A stretch of DNA of 64,000 bases, from the NCBI GenBank assembly GCA_900143635.1, contig FREY01000001.1:341324-405323 (forward strand), in the 5' to 3' direction. This DNA comes from Rhodobacteraceae bacterium Alg231-04 (GTDB lineage Bacteria > Pseudomonadota > Alphaproteobacteria > Rhodobacterales > Rhodobacteraceae). Below are positions 35,910 through 44,561 of the stretch, piece by piece; within the stretch, counting starts at the first letter, position 1; every line of letters begins with the position of its first letter. Both the position numbers and the translations under genes were made by a program. The notes below the pieces were generated by a model that was not told the origin of the DNA, did no database searches, and was given only the letters and a program-made list of their open reading frames with translations.

Positions 35910-36383
35910 TTACTGCTGCAGAGCGGCCGGTTCCTTGTCGGCAATTGTGACCCAGTTTTCATCCGCCTGCGCCACGAAACCCGGAATATCAGAGACCCAG
36001 CGTTCCTGAATGTCAGCAGAAATGTTCAAGAACAATTCATCATCGACGATCTTCCAATAGGTCGGGTCACCGTCGAATTTGAAGCCCATGGCCGCACCAA
36101 ATGCGCAGTAGCCACCGTATTGCGGCAAGTAGGCCTCGGGGTTGGCCTCGAAGGTGGCTTTGTGCTCTTCGCTGGCAAAACGATAGGTCGCATCCTCATG
36201 GACCGCGGTGATCTTCCAGCTGCCCTTGGTAGGGGCGCCTTCGGTGAAATAGGCAACCGGATCATAGCCCTGCAGGGCCAGCCCGGTAGAGGAGGCATTC
36301 AGGTCCACCCCGGCGGCAAAAGCTGACGCTGCCAGCGACACAGAGAGGGCAACACCTGCGAAAACGGTTTTGAGAGCGTTCAT
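35910..36383 (-). CDS. YHS domain-containing secreted protein
   Basis: A 157-residue exported protein with a signal peptide (TVFAGVALSVSLAASAFA). The YHS-type domain follows: LALQGYDPVAYFTEGAPTKG, then YRFASEEHKATFEANPEAYL and PQYGGYCAFG with the conserved Tyr-Cys. Domains of this group often bind metal ions or haem, but the role of this family is not established. It is divergent from a TetR regulator with a 185-base AT-rich gap, suggesting control by it. Confidence 0.85.
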   Translation of the reverse strand: MNALKTVFAGVALSVSLAASAFAAGVDLNASSTGLALQGYDPVAYFTEGAPTKGSWKITAVHEDATYRFASEEHKATFEANPEAYLPQYGGYCAFGAAMGFKFDGDPTYWKIVDDELFLNISADIQERWVSDIPGFVAQADENWVTIADKEPAALQQ

Positions 36384-36568
36384 TTTTCATCTTCCTGTTT
36401 GACGGGCAACAGCAGCCACGCGCCGCTGCCACCTGATGAGAATCTGCGTTCCGGCAATTGCTTGGAACACCTGATTGATACTCATTAGGAACCAAATGGT
36501 ACAAAACAAATAATTGTGATATAACGAAAGTTCTTTACGTCACGCGTCAAATTTGGTCAGATTTACCC

Positions 36569-37132
36569 ATGAGCCGACCTCGGGAATTTGAAATGGACAC
36601 GGCCCTCAAGGGGGCGATGGATATCTTTTGGCGTCAGGGGTTTGCGGCCACCAACCTGCCGGACCTGCTGAGCGCCATGGGGCTGACGCGGGGCAGTTTC
36701 TATAAGGCGTTTACCGACAAAGAGACGGCCTATCTGAAGGCGCTGGATTACTATGATGGCGCGATTGTCTCCTCTACCGTGGACACATTGACCACCTGCC
36801 AAACAGAAACAGCCAGCGATTGTCTGGCCTTGCTGTTTGCGGCCTCAAAAGAGCCCGAACGCGGCTGTTTCATCTGCAATGCCATGGTGGAAATGGCCCC
36901 GGTGAACATCCGGGTCGCAACCAAGGCCAATCACATGTCGGCCCGGCTGCGCGATGCCATTCAGGCCCGGATTGCAAAACATCATCCGACCTTGGACGCC
37001 GATCGGGCGGAAGAGAGCGCCGACCTTATCCTGCATCTCTACTTTGGCCATCAGGCGATGGGAAAATCTACCGAGGCGTCTGGTCAGTGGCGCAGCAAAA
37101 TCGCCCATATCCTGAACGAATCACCGGTCTGA
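36569..37132 (+). CDS. TetR/AcrR family transcriptional regulator
   Basis: A 187-residue repressor. The N-terminal helix-turn-helix (about residues 8-52) contains ALKGAMDIFWRQGFAATNLP and AMGLTRGSFYKAFTDKE, typical of TetR. The C-terminal ligand-binding domain has CFICNAMVEMAP, a segment frequent in the AcrR subgroup that responds to electrophiles or quinones. The divergent YHS gene is a likely target along with the regulator itself. Confidence 0.9.
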   Translation: MSRPREFEMDTALKGAMDIFWRQGFAATNLPDLLSAMGLTRGSFYKAFTDKETAYLKALDYYDGAIVSSTVDTLTTCQTETASDCLALLFAASKEPERGCFICNAMVEMAPVNIRVATKANHMSARLRDAIQARIAKHHPTLDADRAEESADLILHLYFGHQAMGKSTEASGQWRSKIAHILNESPV

Positions 37133-37256
37133 AATCACGGGCCTGACCAGACAGCAGCAGGCCAGACTGTGCCGCATCAGCCACGCGTTTCGGCCAAGCA
37201 CCACACATCGGCAACAGCGGCTGGCAGGCGTGACTTGCGCTGCCTAAAAAGACCCC

Positions 37257-37877
37257 ATGCAGGTCTATTTCAAACAATCGCTCGCCTATATCGCCGTGCC
37301 AAAGACGGGCACAACCGCGATTGAACAGGCGCTGAGGCCGCAGGCGATGCTGGCCCTGCCGAACCGGATGAAACATATGACCGCAGGGCAGTTTCAGCGG
37401 CGAATCGCCCCGTTTCTGCAACGCGAATTTGACCTGAAACCACAGCTGTTCGCGGTGCTGCGCGACCCCGAAGATCACCTGCGCAGCTGGTACAAATACC
37501 GCAAGCGGCCCAAGCTGGAGGGCAAACCGGAATATACCGGCGGGATCACGTTTGACGCATTTGTGCGCGACGTGCTGCGTGATCCGCGCCCGCCCCATGC
37601 GCGCACCGGACGCCAGTGGAACATGATCCACACCGGCGATCAGGATCTAGCAGTAAACCATCTTTTTGCCTATGAGGCACAGCCTGCGCTGAAGGAGTTC
37701 CTCGGCTGGCATTTCGGCGAGGGAATCACCCTGCGCCAGCGCAATGTCTCGCCCCCGGCGGAGGCCGATCTGGAGTCCAAAACCCGCGCCGATCTGCTGG
37801 CCGCCTTCCATCAGGAGGCCGACCTGCACAAAAGACTGATGGATGCGGGCGGATATCTGGAGAATTCGGCGCTCTAG
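37257..37877 (+). CDS. Sulfotransferase family protein
   Basis: A 206-residue protein with the PAPS-binding features of sulfotransferases. YIAVPKTGTTAIEQAL (residues 11-26) is the 5'-phosphosulfate loop and LFAVLRDPEDHLRSWYKYRK (about 63-82) is the 3'-phosphate motif. The sulfate acceptor is unknown; related proteins modify surface glycans or lipids. It is slightly shorter than typical members. It sits alone between the TetR gene and rplY. Confidence 0.8.
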   Translation: MQVYFKQSLAYIAVPKTGTTAIEQALRPQAMLALPNRMKHMTAGQFQRRIAPFLQREFDLKPQLFAVLRDPEDHLRSWYKYRKRPKLEGKPEYTGGITFDAFVRDVLRDPRPPHARTGRQWNMIHTGDQDLAVNHLFAYEAQPALKEFLGWHFGEGITLRQRNVSPPAEADLESKTRADLLAAFHQEADLHKRLMDAGGYLENSAL

Positions 37878-37982
37878 GGCGCCCTGCACCCTTCCCATTA
37901 CACCTTTCTGCGGCTATACGCGCGGCTTCACGCGGGGATACAGCCTTGGAGGATTCCCGCCCTTTTATATTGGAGAATACAA

Positions 37983-38621
37983 ATGGCTGGTCAGATTCCT
38001 GATCTTGAGTGCCAGGCCCGCGCGGGGACAGGCAAGGGCGCCGCTCGCGCTGCACGTCGCGAAGGCATGGTTCCGGGTGTTGTTTTTGGTGGCGATGTCG
38101 ATCCGCTGTCGATCCAGATCCCCTTCAACGTTCTGCTGAAGAAACTGAAAGCAGGCCGCTTTAAGTCGACCCTCTTCAACCTGAAGGTTGAAGGCCAGGA
38201 AGACGTGCGCGTGATCTGCCGTGACGTACAGCGTGACGTGGTGAAGGATCTGCCGACCCACTTCGACCTGATGCGTCTGCGTCGCACCACCAAGATCGCC
38301 CTGTTCATTCCCGTTGAGTTCATCAACGAGGAAGCGGCTCCCGGCATCAAAAAAGGCGGCATGCTGACTGTTGTGCGCCCCGAAGTCGAACTGACCGTGA
38401 CCGCAGGCGAGATCCCCGAGAAACTGGTTGTCGACATGACCGGCCTGAACATCGGCGACACCGTCACCATCTCGTCGATCACCCTGCCGGACGGCGCCAA
38501 GCCGACCATCGACCGTGACTTCGTGATTGCCAACCTGGCAGCACCTGCCGGTCTGGCTTCGTCCGATGACGAAGAAGGCGAAGCTGAAGGCGAAGAAGCC
38601 GCAGCCGCAGCCGAAGAATAA
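37983..38621 (+). CDS. rplY: 50S ribosomal protein L25 (Ctc/TL5 type)
   Basis: A 212-residue L25 protein of the long, two-domain Ctc form that binds 5S rRNA. The N-terminal L25 domain has [20 protein letters not shown] and [18 protein letters not shown]. The C-terminal beta domain ends in an acidic Ala/Glu-rich tail. GGAG lies 8 bases before the ATG. It is followed by pth further downstream, as in many bacteria, but here a DadA-like gene separates them. Confidence 0.96.
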   Translation: MAGQIPDLECQARAGTGKGAARAARREGMVPGVVFGGDVDPLSIQIPFNVLLKKLKAGRFKSTLFNLKVEGQEDVRVICRDVQRDVVKDLPTHFDLMRLRRTTKIALFIPVEFINEEAAPGIKKGGMLTVVRPEVELTVTAGEIPEKLVVDMTGLNIGDTVTISSITLPDGAKPTIDRDFVIANLAAPAGLASSDDEEGEAEGEEAAAAAEE

Positions 38622-38649
38622 GACCATCGCCGCATCGCGGCTGGTTGAA

Positions 38650-38677
38650 ACGGGGTCCTTCGGGGCCCCGTTTTTTG
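38650..38677 (+). terminator. Terminator of rplY
   Basis: ACGGGGTCC and GGGCCCCGT pair around a TTCG tetraloop (one G-U pair), followed by TTTTTTG. Confidence 0.9.
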
Positions 38678-38766
38678 TTGTGAAGCCCCCGCCGTCCGCG
38701 CATCGTTCTGCATTGACTTTCCCCTAGCGGCTGAGTTGAGTTTGCCTGTCGGGTGCCGGAGGGGAT

Positions 38767-40008
38767 ATGGCTGATTTTGACATAGCAGTGGCCGGCGCGG
38801 GCATCGTTGGGGTCAGCACAGCGCTATGGGGGCAGATGCGTGGAAAGCGCGTGCTGCTTCTGGACGCGGAACCACCGGGCACGGGCACCAGTTCCGGTAA
38901 TGCCTGCACCCTGGCCACCTATGCCTGTATGCCGGTCAACGACCCTTCCGTTTTCAGGGATCTGCCGCAGCTCCTGCTCGGGGCTGACAGCCCGCTTGCC
39001 TTTTCCCTGCCCCACGCGTTGCGCAATCCGCGCTGGATGATGTCCTTTCTGGCCAACTGCCGGACCGGGCCGTCGCGCCGCATTGCGGGCGCGCTGGCCG
39101 GGCTGTTGTCGCAGGCCGATGCCGGGCTCGATCCGCTGATTGTCGAGGCCGGAGCGGATGACCTGATCGTTCCCTGTGGGCAATTGTCCATCTGGTCGAC
39201 CACAAAGGGCGCAGAGGCGGCCTCTGCTGGTCTGGACGTCCGCCGCCAGCACGGTGTGCCCTTCAAGGAGCTATCGCCAGAGGAGGCAAAGGCGATGGAG
39301 CCCGGCCTGAAGCTGCCGATTGCCCGCGCCGTCCACTACACCGCAGCACGACAGGTGCGCGACCCGCTGGAGCTGGTGCGCAGGCTGCACGCACGCTTTG
39401 CTGAACTGGGCGGGGTGACTGTCCCGGCCCATGTGACCGCCGTTCGCGATACCGGGAGCCAAGTACATATCGAGGCCGGGTCGCAGGCTTTCACGGCAGG
39501 CCATGCGGTGATTGCCAGCGGCGCCTTCTCGGGCTCGATCAAGGGCGCAGGGGTGCGCGCCCTGCCGCTGGGCACAGAGCGGGGGTATCACCTGATGTTC
39601 CCGCAGGACGGCCACCGTGTGTCCCGCCCCGTAGGCTGGGCCGAGGGCGGGTTTTATGCGGTTCCGGCGGCGGGTGGGCTGCGTCTGGCCGGAACGGTTG
39701 AGATTGCAGCGCTGACCGCTGAAGCAAACAAGGGTCGGCTCGACTATCTTGCGCGCAAGGGCCGCGCCATGCTCGGCCCGCTTCCCGAGCCCGCCAGCCA
39801 TTGGCTGGGCTTTCGCCCGACAATGCCGGATGCGCTGCCGGTGATCGGCAAGAGCCCACACGCAGAACGAATTCTGCACGCTTTTGGCCACCAGCACCTG
39901 GGTCTGACCCTCGGCGGTATCACCGGGCGGATCGTGACCGACCTGATCGACGGAGAAGACCCCGGACTGCCGCTGGCCGCCTTCGCGCCGGGGCGCAGGT
40001 TCGCCTGA
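38767..40008 (+). CDS. FAD-dependent amino-acid oxidoreductase (DadA-like)
   Basis: A 413-residue flavoprotein of the DAO family. The dinucleotide-binding motif IAVAGAGIVGVSTALWGQMR (residues 6-25) is followed by VLLLDAEPPGTGTSSGNA, typical of D-amino-acid dehydrogenases such as DadA. The C-terminal FGHQHLGLTLGGITGRIVTD closes the FAD domain. It probably deaminates a D-amino acid or N-substituted amino acid; the substrate is not known. It is inserted between rplY and pth. Confidence 0.83.
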   Translation: MADFDIAVAGAGIVGVSTALWGQMRGKRVLLLDAEPPGTGTSSGNACTLATYACMPVNDPSVFRDLPQLLLGADSPLAFSLPHALRNPRWMMSFLANCRTGPSRRIAGALAGLLSQADAGLDPLIVEAGADDLIVPCGQLSIWSTTKGAEAASAGLDVRRQHGVPFKELSPEEAKAMEPGLKLPIARAVHYTAARQVRDPLELVRRLHARFAELGGVTVPAHVTAVRDTGSQVHIEAGSQAFTAGHAVIASGAFSGSIKGAGVRALPLGTERGYHLMFPQDGHRVSRPVGWAEGGFYAVPAAGGLRLAGTVEIAALTAEANKGRLDYLARKGRAMLGPLPEPASHWLGFRPTMPDALPVIGKSPHAERILHAFGHQHLGLTLGGITGRIVTDLIDGEDPGLPLAAFAPGRRFA

Positions 40009-40098
40009 TCCCGGATTTCGGGTCGTGGGGCTTGCCTCTGGATTTTATTCTGCAATTCAGGCATCAAGCCGGGCATCGGAATACAGGTGGAACTGGTC

Positions 40099-40773
40099 AT
40101 GAAACTCTTTGTCGGCCTCGGCAATCCCGGCGGAAAATATGCCCGCAACCGTCATAACATCGGCTTTATGGCGCTGGATCAGATCGCCGGTGATCATGGG
40201 TTCAGCCCGTGGAAAAGCAAGTTTCAGGCACAGATATGCGAAGGCAACCTTGGCGGTGTCAAAACCCTGCTGCTGAAGCCGCAGACCTTCATGAACCTCT
40301 CTGGTCAGTCTGTGGGCGAGGCAATGCGGTTTTACAAGCTGACGCCGGATGACGTGACAGTGCTGCATGACGAACTGGACCTGGCACCCGGCAAATGCCG
40401 GGTGAAACAGGGCGGCGGACATGCGGGCCACAACGGCTTGCGGTCGATCCATCAGCATATCGGCGCAGATTACGGCCGCGTGCGGCTGGGCATCGGCCAT
40501 CCGGGCCGAAAGGAGCTGGTGGCAGGCTATGTGCTGCATGACTTTGGCCGCGCCGACGATGACTGGCTGGATGATCTGTTGCGCGGCATCGGCGACGGGG
40601 CTGCAGCACTGGCGGCAGGCGATGGCGGCAAGTTCATGAATGCGGTGTCCTTGCGCACAGCACCGCCGCGCAGCTCCACCTCCAAACCCAAGGAACCAAA
40701 GGTTGTCAAACCTGCCGAACCCGCGCCCGATACCCGCTCACCGATGGAAAAACTGCTCGGTAAGTTCAAATAA
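40099..40773 (+). CDS. pth: Peptidyl-tRNA hydrolase
   Basis: A 224-residue Pth that recycles tRNA from drop-off peptidyl-tRNA. GLGNPGGKYARNRHNIGF (about residues 6-23) carries the catalytic His, and LHDELDLAPGK and GHNGLRSI are present. The usual core ends near 190; a Lys/Pro-rich tail of about 30 residues follows. The ATG at 40099 matches the family N-terminus MKLFVGLGNPG. Confidence 0.96.
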   Translation: MKLFVGLGNPGGKYARNRHNIGFMALDQIAGDHGFSPWKSKFQAQICEGNLGGVKTLLLKPQTFMNLSGQSVGEAMRFYKLTPDDVTVLHDELDLAPGKCRVKQGGGHAGHNGLRSIHQHIGADYGRVRLGIGHPGRKELVAGYVLHDFGRADDDWLDDLLRGIGDGAAALAAGDGGKFMNAVSLRTAPPRSSTSKPKEPKVVKPAEPAPDTRSPMEKLLGKFK

Positions 40774-40809
40774 CTGGTCGCGGCGGCCGACAAGGGCTAG
40801 CCTGCCGGG

Positions 40810-41187
40810 ATGACACCTGACGCTCCTTTGAATGTGCTTGGCGGCGCGCTTGCCAGCTGTTCCACCGATCCCGTCACCGGGTTCTTCCGCGATGGTCATT
40901 GCAATACCTGCGAGGCGGATCGGGGCAGCCACACGGTCTGCGCGGTGATGACGGCTGAATTCCTCGCCTTTTCCAAATATGTCGGCAATGACCTGTCGAC
41001 GCCGCACCCCGAGGCCGGGTTTTCCGGGTTGAAACCCGGTGACAGCTGGTGCCTGTGTGCGGCGCGTTTCATGCAGGGCGCGGATGAAGGCTGCGGCCCC
41101 CGTGTCAGGCTCGAGGCGACCCACCGGCGCGCACTGGAAATCGTGCCGCTGGAGATCCTGCAATCCCACGCTGTTGACGCCGGATAG
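40810..41187 (+). CDS. DUF2237 family protein
   Basis: A 125-residue protein of the DUF2237 family (Pfam PF09996). Conserved parts are LNVLGGALASCSTDPVTGFF, DGHCNTCEADRGSHTVCA, FSKYVGNDLSTP and PGDSWCLCAARF. Several cysteines suggest metal binding, but no function is known. It follows pth with a 36-base gap and may be co-transcribed. Confidence 0.88.
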   Translation: MTPDAPLNVLGGALASCSTDPVTGFFRDGHCNTCEADRGSHTVCAVMTAEFLAFSKYVGNDLSTPHPEAGFSGLKPGDSWCLCAARFMQGADEGCGPRVRLEATHRRALEIVPLEILQSHAVDAG

Positions 41188-41194
41188 CGCTGCC

Positions 41195-41473
41195 TCAGGC
41201 GCTGAGCAGGGTCAGGCGCAGGTCTTCTTCGCTGTCTTCCCAGACATCCTGCAGCAGCACGGTGCCGCGCGACATGTCATAGACCGCGCCCAGCGTGTAG
41301 CGACCCTGGTGGGCCACCACCAGCAGCTCTTGTCCGTCACAGGTGAAAGCGGTACCGCCAAAGCCCTGACGACCGAGAACATGTTCCACAGTTGCCTTGA
41401 ACACTTCCTCTGCTTGTTCTTGCGAAACGGTGGCCAGCGGGCAGATTGCGGGGAGATCGGGGATAGGTGTCAT
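41195..41473 (-). CDS. Hypothetical protein
   Basis: A 92-residue protein of unknown function. It contains HQGRYTLGAVYDMSRGTVLL, a block I do not recognise, and no membrane segment. It lies upstream of the pth/DUF2237 genes on the opposite strand and next to the trpB terminator. The ATG is preceded by an AAAGAGGA-like sequence (minus strand). Confidence 0.6.
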   Translation of the reverse strand: MTPIPDLPAICPLATVSQEQAEEVFKATVEHVLGRQGFGGTAFTCDGQELLVVAHQGRYTLGAVYDMSRGTVLLQDVWEDSEEDLRLTLLSA

Positions 41474-41511
41474 GGCTGTCCTCTTTTCGGGAGTTTTCGT
41501 GCCAGAAATAA

Positions 41512-41547
41512 TTAAGAAGCGGCGGCGCCTGTCTCAGGCACCGCCGC
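41512..41547 (-). terminator. Terminator of trpB
   Basis: A 13-bp stem (41519-41531 with 41535-41547, one wobble) and a 3-base loop. On the minus strand it is followed by TTCTTAATTATTTC. Confidence 0.85.
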
Positions 41548-41570
41548 TGAACAATAGCTGATAACCGGAG

Positions 41571-42830
41571 TTATTCTTCGAAGGAGCGGCCTTCTTCGGT
41601 GTCGGACATATCGAAGCCAAGGTGCTTGGCAACGGTGAACACATCCTTGTCGCCGCGCCCGCACATGTTCATCACGATGATGTGGTCCTTGGGCAGATCC
41701 GGTGCAATCTTCATCACATGGGCCAGAGCGTGGGAGGGCTCCAGGGCCGGGATGATGCCTTCGGTGCGGCAGCTGACCTGGAAGGCGTCCAGCGCCTCTT
41801 TGTCGGTGATCGAGACATATTCGGCGCGGCCGATCTCATGCAGCCAGGAGTGTTCCGGGCCGATGCCGGGATAGTCGAGACCGGCAGAGATGGAATAACC
41901 ATCCATGATCTGTCCGTCACCGTCCTGCAGCAGATAGGTGCGGTTGCCGTGCAGCACGCCGGGACGGCCGCCGGTCAGGGAGGCGCAGTGTTCGATGCGG
42001 TCGTCAACGCCTTTGCCGCCGGCCTCGACCCCGATGATGCGCACGGATTTGTCGTCGAGGAAGGGGTGGAACAACCCGATGGCATTGGAGCCGCCGCCGA
42101 TGGCTGCGATCACCGTGTCCGGCAGGCGGCCCTCGCCTTCCTGCTCGGCCAGCTGGGTGCGGACCTCTTTGCCGATGATCGACTGGAAGTCGCGGACCAT
42201 CGCCGGATAGGGGTGCGGGCCAGCTGCGGTGCCAATGCAGTAGAAAGTGTCGTGCACATTGGTCACCCAGTCGCGCAGCGCATCGTTCATTGCGTCCTTC
42301 AGCGTGCCACGGCCCGACTGTACGGCAATAACCTCGGCGCCCAGCAGGCGCATGCGGAACACGTTGGGGGCCTGACGCTTCACATCATGGGCGCCCATGT
42401 AGACGATGCATTTCAGACCGAATTTGGCGCAGACGGTGGCGGTGGCCACGCCGTGCTGGCCGGCGCCGGTTTCGGCGATGATCCGGGTTTTGCCCATGCG
42501 GCGCGCCAGCAGAATCTGGCCCAGCACGTTATTCACCTTATGGGCGCCGGTGTGGTTCAGCTCGTCCCGCTTCATGTAGATCTTGGCGCCGCCAAGTTCT
42601 TCCGACAGGCGCTCGGCGTGATAGAGCGGGCTGGGACGGCCAACATAGTGGGTCCACAGATCGTTCATCTCGGCCCAGAATTCGGGATCGTCCTTGGCCT
42701 TGTTGTATTCATCCTCAAGGCGCAGAATCAGCGGCATCAGGGTTTCAGAGACAAAACGGCCCCCGAAGATGCCGAAACGGCCCTGTTCGTCGGGTCCGTT
42801 CATGAAGCTGTTGAAAAGATCGTCGGCCAT
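41571..42830 (-). CDS. trpB: Tryptophan synthase beta subunit
   Basis: A 419-residue PLP enzyme that joins indole to serine. [12 protein letters not shown] (about residues 89-100) carries the PLP lysine, and [14 protein letters not shown] and [10 protein letters not shown] are the substrate and phosphate loops. It has normal length. It is at the 3' end of the minus-strand rpsA/ihfB/lapA/trpF group with a 105-base gap after trpF. TrpA is encoded 7 kb away. Confidence 0.97.
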   Translation of the reverse strand: MADDLFNSFMNGPDEQGRFGIFGGRFVSETLMPLILRLEDEYNKAKDDPEFWAEMNDLWTHYVGRPSPLYHAERLSEELGGAKIYMKRDELNHTGAHKVNNVLGQILLARRMGKTRIIAETGAGQHGVATATVCAKFGLKCIVYMGAHDVKRQAPNVFRMRLLGAEVIAVQSGRGTLKDAMNDALRDWVTNVHDTFYCIGTAAGPHPYPAMVRDFQSIIGKEVRTQLAEQEGEGRLPDTVIAAIGGGSNAIGLFHPFLDDKSVRIIGVEAGGKGVDDRIEHCASLTGGRPGVLHGNRTYLLQDGDGQIMDGYSISAGLDYPGIGPEHSWLHEIGRAEYVSITDKEALDAFQVSCRTEGIIPALEPSHALAHVMKIAPDLPKDHIIVMNMCGRGDKDVFTVAKHLGFDMSDTEEGRSFEE

Positions 42831-42935
42831 ATCGCGCCCCTCCGTTGGGTTTCCCCTGTCCTAGAACGCGCAGGGTGCAAGAGCAAGCCAAGGCTCGTCG
42901 AAACACCTTGGAAAGCGTGAGTTTTAAAATCAGGG

Positions 42936-43580
42936 TCAGGCGGTGGCGGCTTTGACAAAGGCGTCGATCAGCGCGGCGTCCTTAACGCCCTTGTCGCGCT
43001 CCACACCGGAAGACACATCCACCTGTCGCGCGCCAGTGAGCCTGATCGCCTCGGCGGCGTTCTCCGCCGTGAGACCACCGGCCAGCATCCAGGGGCGCTG
43101 CCAGTATTTGCGCCCTGCCAGCAGCCGCCAGTCAAAGGCCAAACCATTGCCGCCGGGCAGATCCGCGCCCTTGGGTGGTTTGGCGTCGATCAGCAGCTGA
43201 TCTGCAACCGCGCTATAGGCGTCAATCTGCGGCAGGTCAGAGGCATCGGCCACGCCGATGGCCTTCATCACCGGCAGACCATAGCGCGCCTTGACCTCGG
43301 CCACACGTTCGGGCGTTTCGCGCCCGTGCAGCTGCATCATATCAAGCGGCACTTTGGCGGTGATCGCATCCAGTTCGGCGTCGCTGGCATTCACCGTCAG
43401 CGCCACTTTGCACAGGCCCATCGGGGCCTCCAGCGCAAGGGCTGCGGCCTGATCAACCTCTAGGTGGCGAGGGGATTTGGGGAAGAAGACAAAGCCCGCA
43501 TAAGCGGCACCAGCCTCCGCTACGGCGGCCAGGTCTGCGGCCGTTTTCAGGCCACAGATCTTCACGCGGATGTCAGTCAT
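42936..43580 (-). CDS. trpF: Phosphoribosylanthranilate isomerase
   Basis: A 214-residue TIM-barrel isomerase of tryptophan synthesis. The catalytic Cys lies in [12 protein letters not shown] (residue 9), with [13 protein letters not shown] and the phosphate-binding [14 protein letters not shown] and [15 protein letters not shown]. It lies between lapA (9-base gap) and trpB on the same strand. Confidence 0.95.
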   Translation of the reverse strand: MTDIRVKICGLKTAADLAAVAEAGAAYAGFVFFPKSPRHLEVDQAAALALEAPMGLCKVALTVNASDAELDAITAKVPLDMMQLHGRETPERVAEVKARYGLPVMKAIGVADASDLPQIDAYSAVADQLLIDAKPPKGADLPGGNGLAFDWRLLAGRKYWQRPWMLAGGLTAENAAEAIRLTGARQVDVSSGVERDKGVKDAALIDAFVKAATA

Positions 43581-43589
43581 AGGATTGGC

Positions 43590-43940
43590 TCAGCTTGCCT
43601 CGTCCAGAAGGGCGAGGACCTCGTCCTTGCCTTCATCGCGCTTGGCTTTCAGTTTCTTCACTTCGCGCGACAGTTTCTTGACTTCGCGCTTCTGGGTACC
43701 GGCCTCGCGGCGGTGTTTGTGTTCGCGCAGCCATTCCCAGATGAAGCCGATGATGACGCCGGCAGCGACACCGCCCAGAACCACCACAAACAGCGGCAGG
43801 GCGATGCCCGGATTGAGGCCGAACAGTTCGGCCACCGCATCGGGCATCAGTTTCAGATCGACAATGGTGCGATTGGCGAGGCTGACAGAGATCAGCAAGA
43901 TCCCCAACAGCCCCAGAAAGGCATAACGAATGTAACGCAT
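43590..43940 (-). CDS. LapA-like (lipopolysaccharide assembly protein A domain) protein
   Basis: A 116-residue inner-membrane protein with two transmembrane helices (about residues 3-20 and 43-65) and a charged Lys/Arg-rich coiled-coil tail (KREVKKLSREVKKLKAKRDE). This is the DUF1049/LapA domain architecture, which in E. coli (LapAB) helps control LPS synthesis. Its position between ihfB and trpF is conserved in alphaproteobacteria, but whether it does the same job here is unknown. Confidence 0.82.
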   Translation of the reverse strand: MRYIRYAFLGLLGILLISVSLANRTIVDLKLMPDAVAELFGLNPGIALPLFVVVLGGVAAGVIIGFIWEWLREHKHRREAGTQKREVKKLSREVKKLKAKRDEGKDEVLALLDEAS

Positions 43941-43943
43941 GGC

Positions 43944-44228
43944 TTAGGCTTTACCGTTCAGACGGTCCCTCAACAGCTTTCCAGTCTTGAAAAAGGGCAC
44001 GTGTTTCTCTTCTACGTAGACCGTTTCACCAGTGCGCGGGTTGCGACCTGTACGGCTGTCCCGCTTTTTGACCGAAAAGGCCCCAAAGCCGCGCAGCTCA
44101 ACACGATCGCCCTTGGCCATCGCGCCAGTCACCTCTTCGAACACCGTATTAACGATCCTTTCGACATCCCGCTGATACAGGTGTGGGTTCTCATCTGCAA
44201 TCTTCTGGATCAATTCCGAACGGATCAT
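43944..44228 (-). CDS. ihfB: Integration host factor subunit beta
   Basis: A 94-residue DNA-bending protein of the HU/IHF family. [13 protein letters not shown] near the N-terminus, [20 protein letters not shown] and [20 protein letters not shown] form the arm and body. It pairs with IhfA. The ATG at 44228 has GGAGG 8 bases upstream; the in-frame start at 44261 adds a spurious leader. It lies downstream of rpsA and 3 bases before lapA, so it belongs to the rpsA-ihfB-lapA-trpF group. Confidence 0.95.
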   Translation of the reverse strand: MIRSELIQKIADENPHLYQRDVERIVNTVFEEVTGAMAKGDRVELRGFGAFSVKKRDSRTGRNPRTGETVYVEEKHVPFFKTGKLLRDRLNGKA

Positions 44229-44561
44229 CGGCGGTTCCTCCCCTGGCAACAGAAATAACAAGCGTTTCCAATTAACTATAGGAAACCTTAGAGCGATCAG
44301 GAATAGAAACCATGCTTATTGCGACATTTTCTGCCTCTTGCCCCCGGATTCCCGCCATGAATCAGCGGTTCGCCGCCTATCCAAGGGGAAATTCGCGGGG
44401 GAAATCGGACCACATCCGAGAAACCCTTGATTCGGAAGCTGAATATTTGACCGAAACCAGGCTGCCCGGCGGCGCCAAATGCAGGGAGCCCTGCCCACCC
44501 CCCAACGACAAAAGGCCCCGCCAAATGGCAGGGCCTTCCGTAAATTCAACTATGCCGTGGC
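44229..44561. other. Gene-free region between ihfB and rpsA
   Basis: About 330 bases. The rpsA terminator lies near the right end, so ihfB probably has its own promoter in the AT-rich part (around 44260-44290, minus strand). No gene is supported. A 119-codon plus-strand frame at 44312-44671 runs into rpsA and is an antisense artefact. Confidence 0.45.
44509..44537 (-). terminator. Terminator of rpsA
   Basis: AAGGCCCCGCC (44512-44522) pairs with GGCAGGGCCTT (44527-44537) with one wobble, followed by TTTTGT on the minus strand. Confidence 0.85.
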
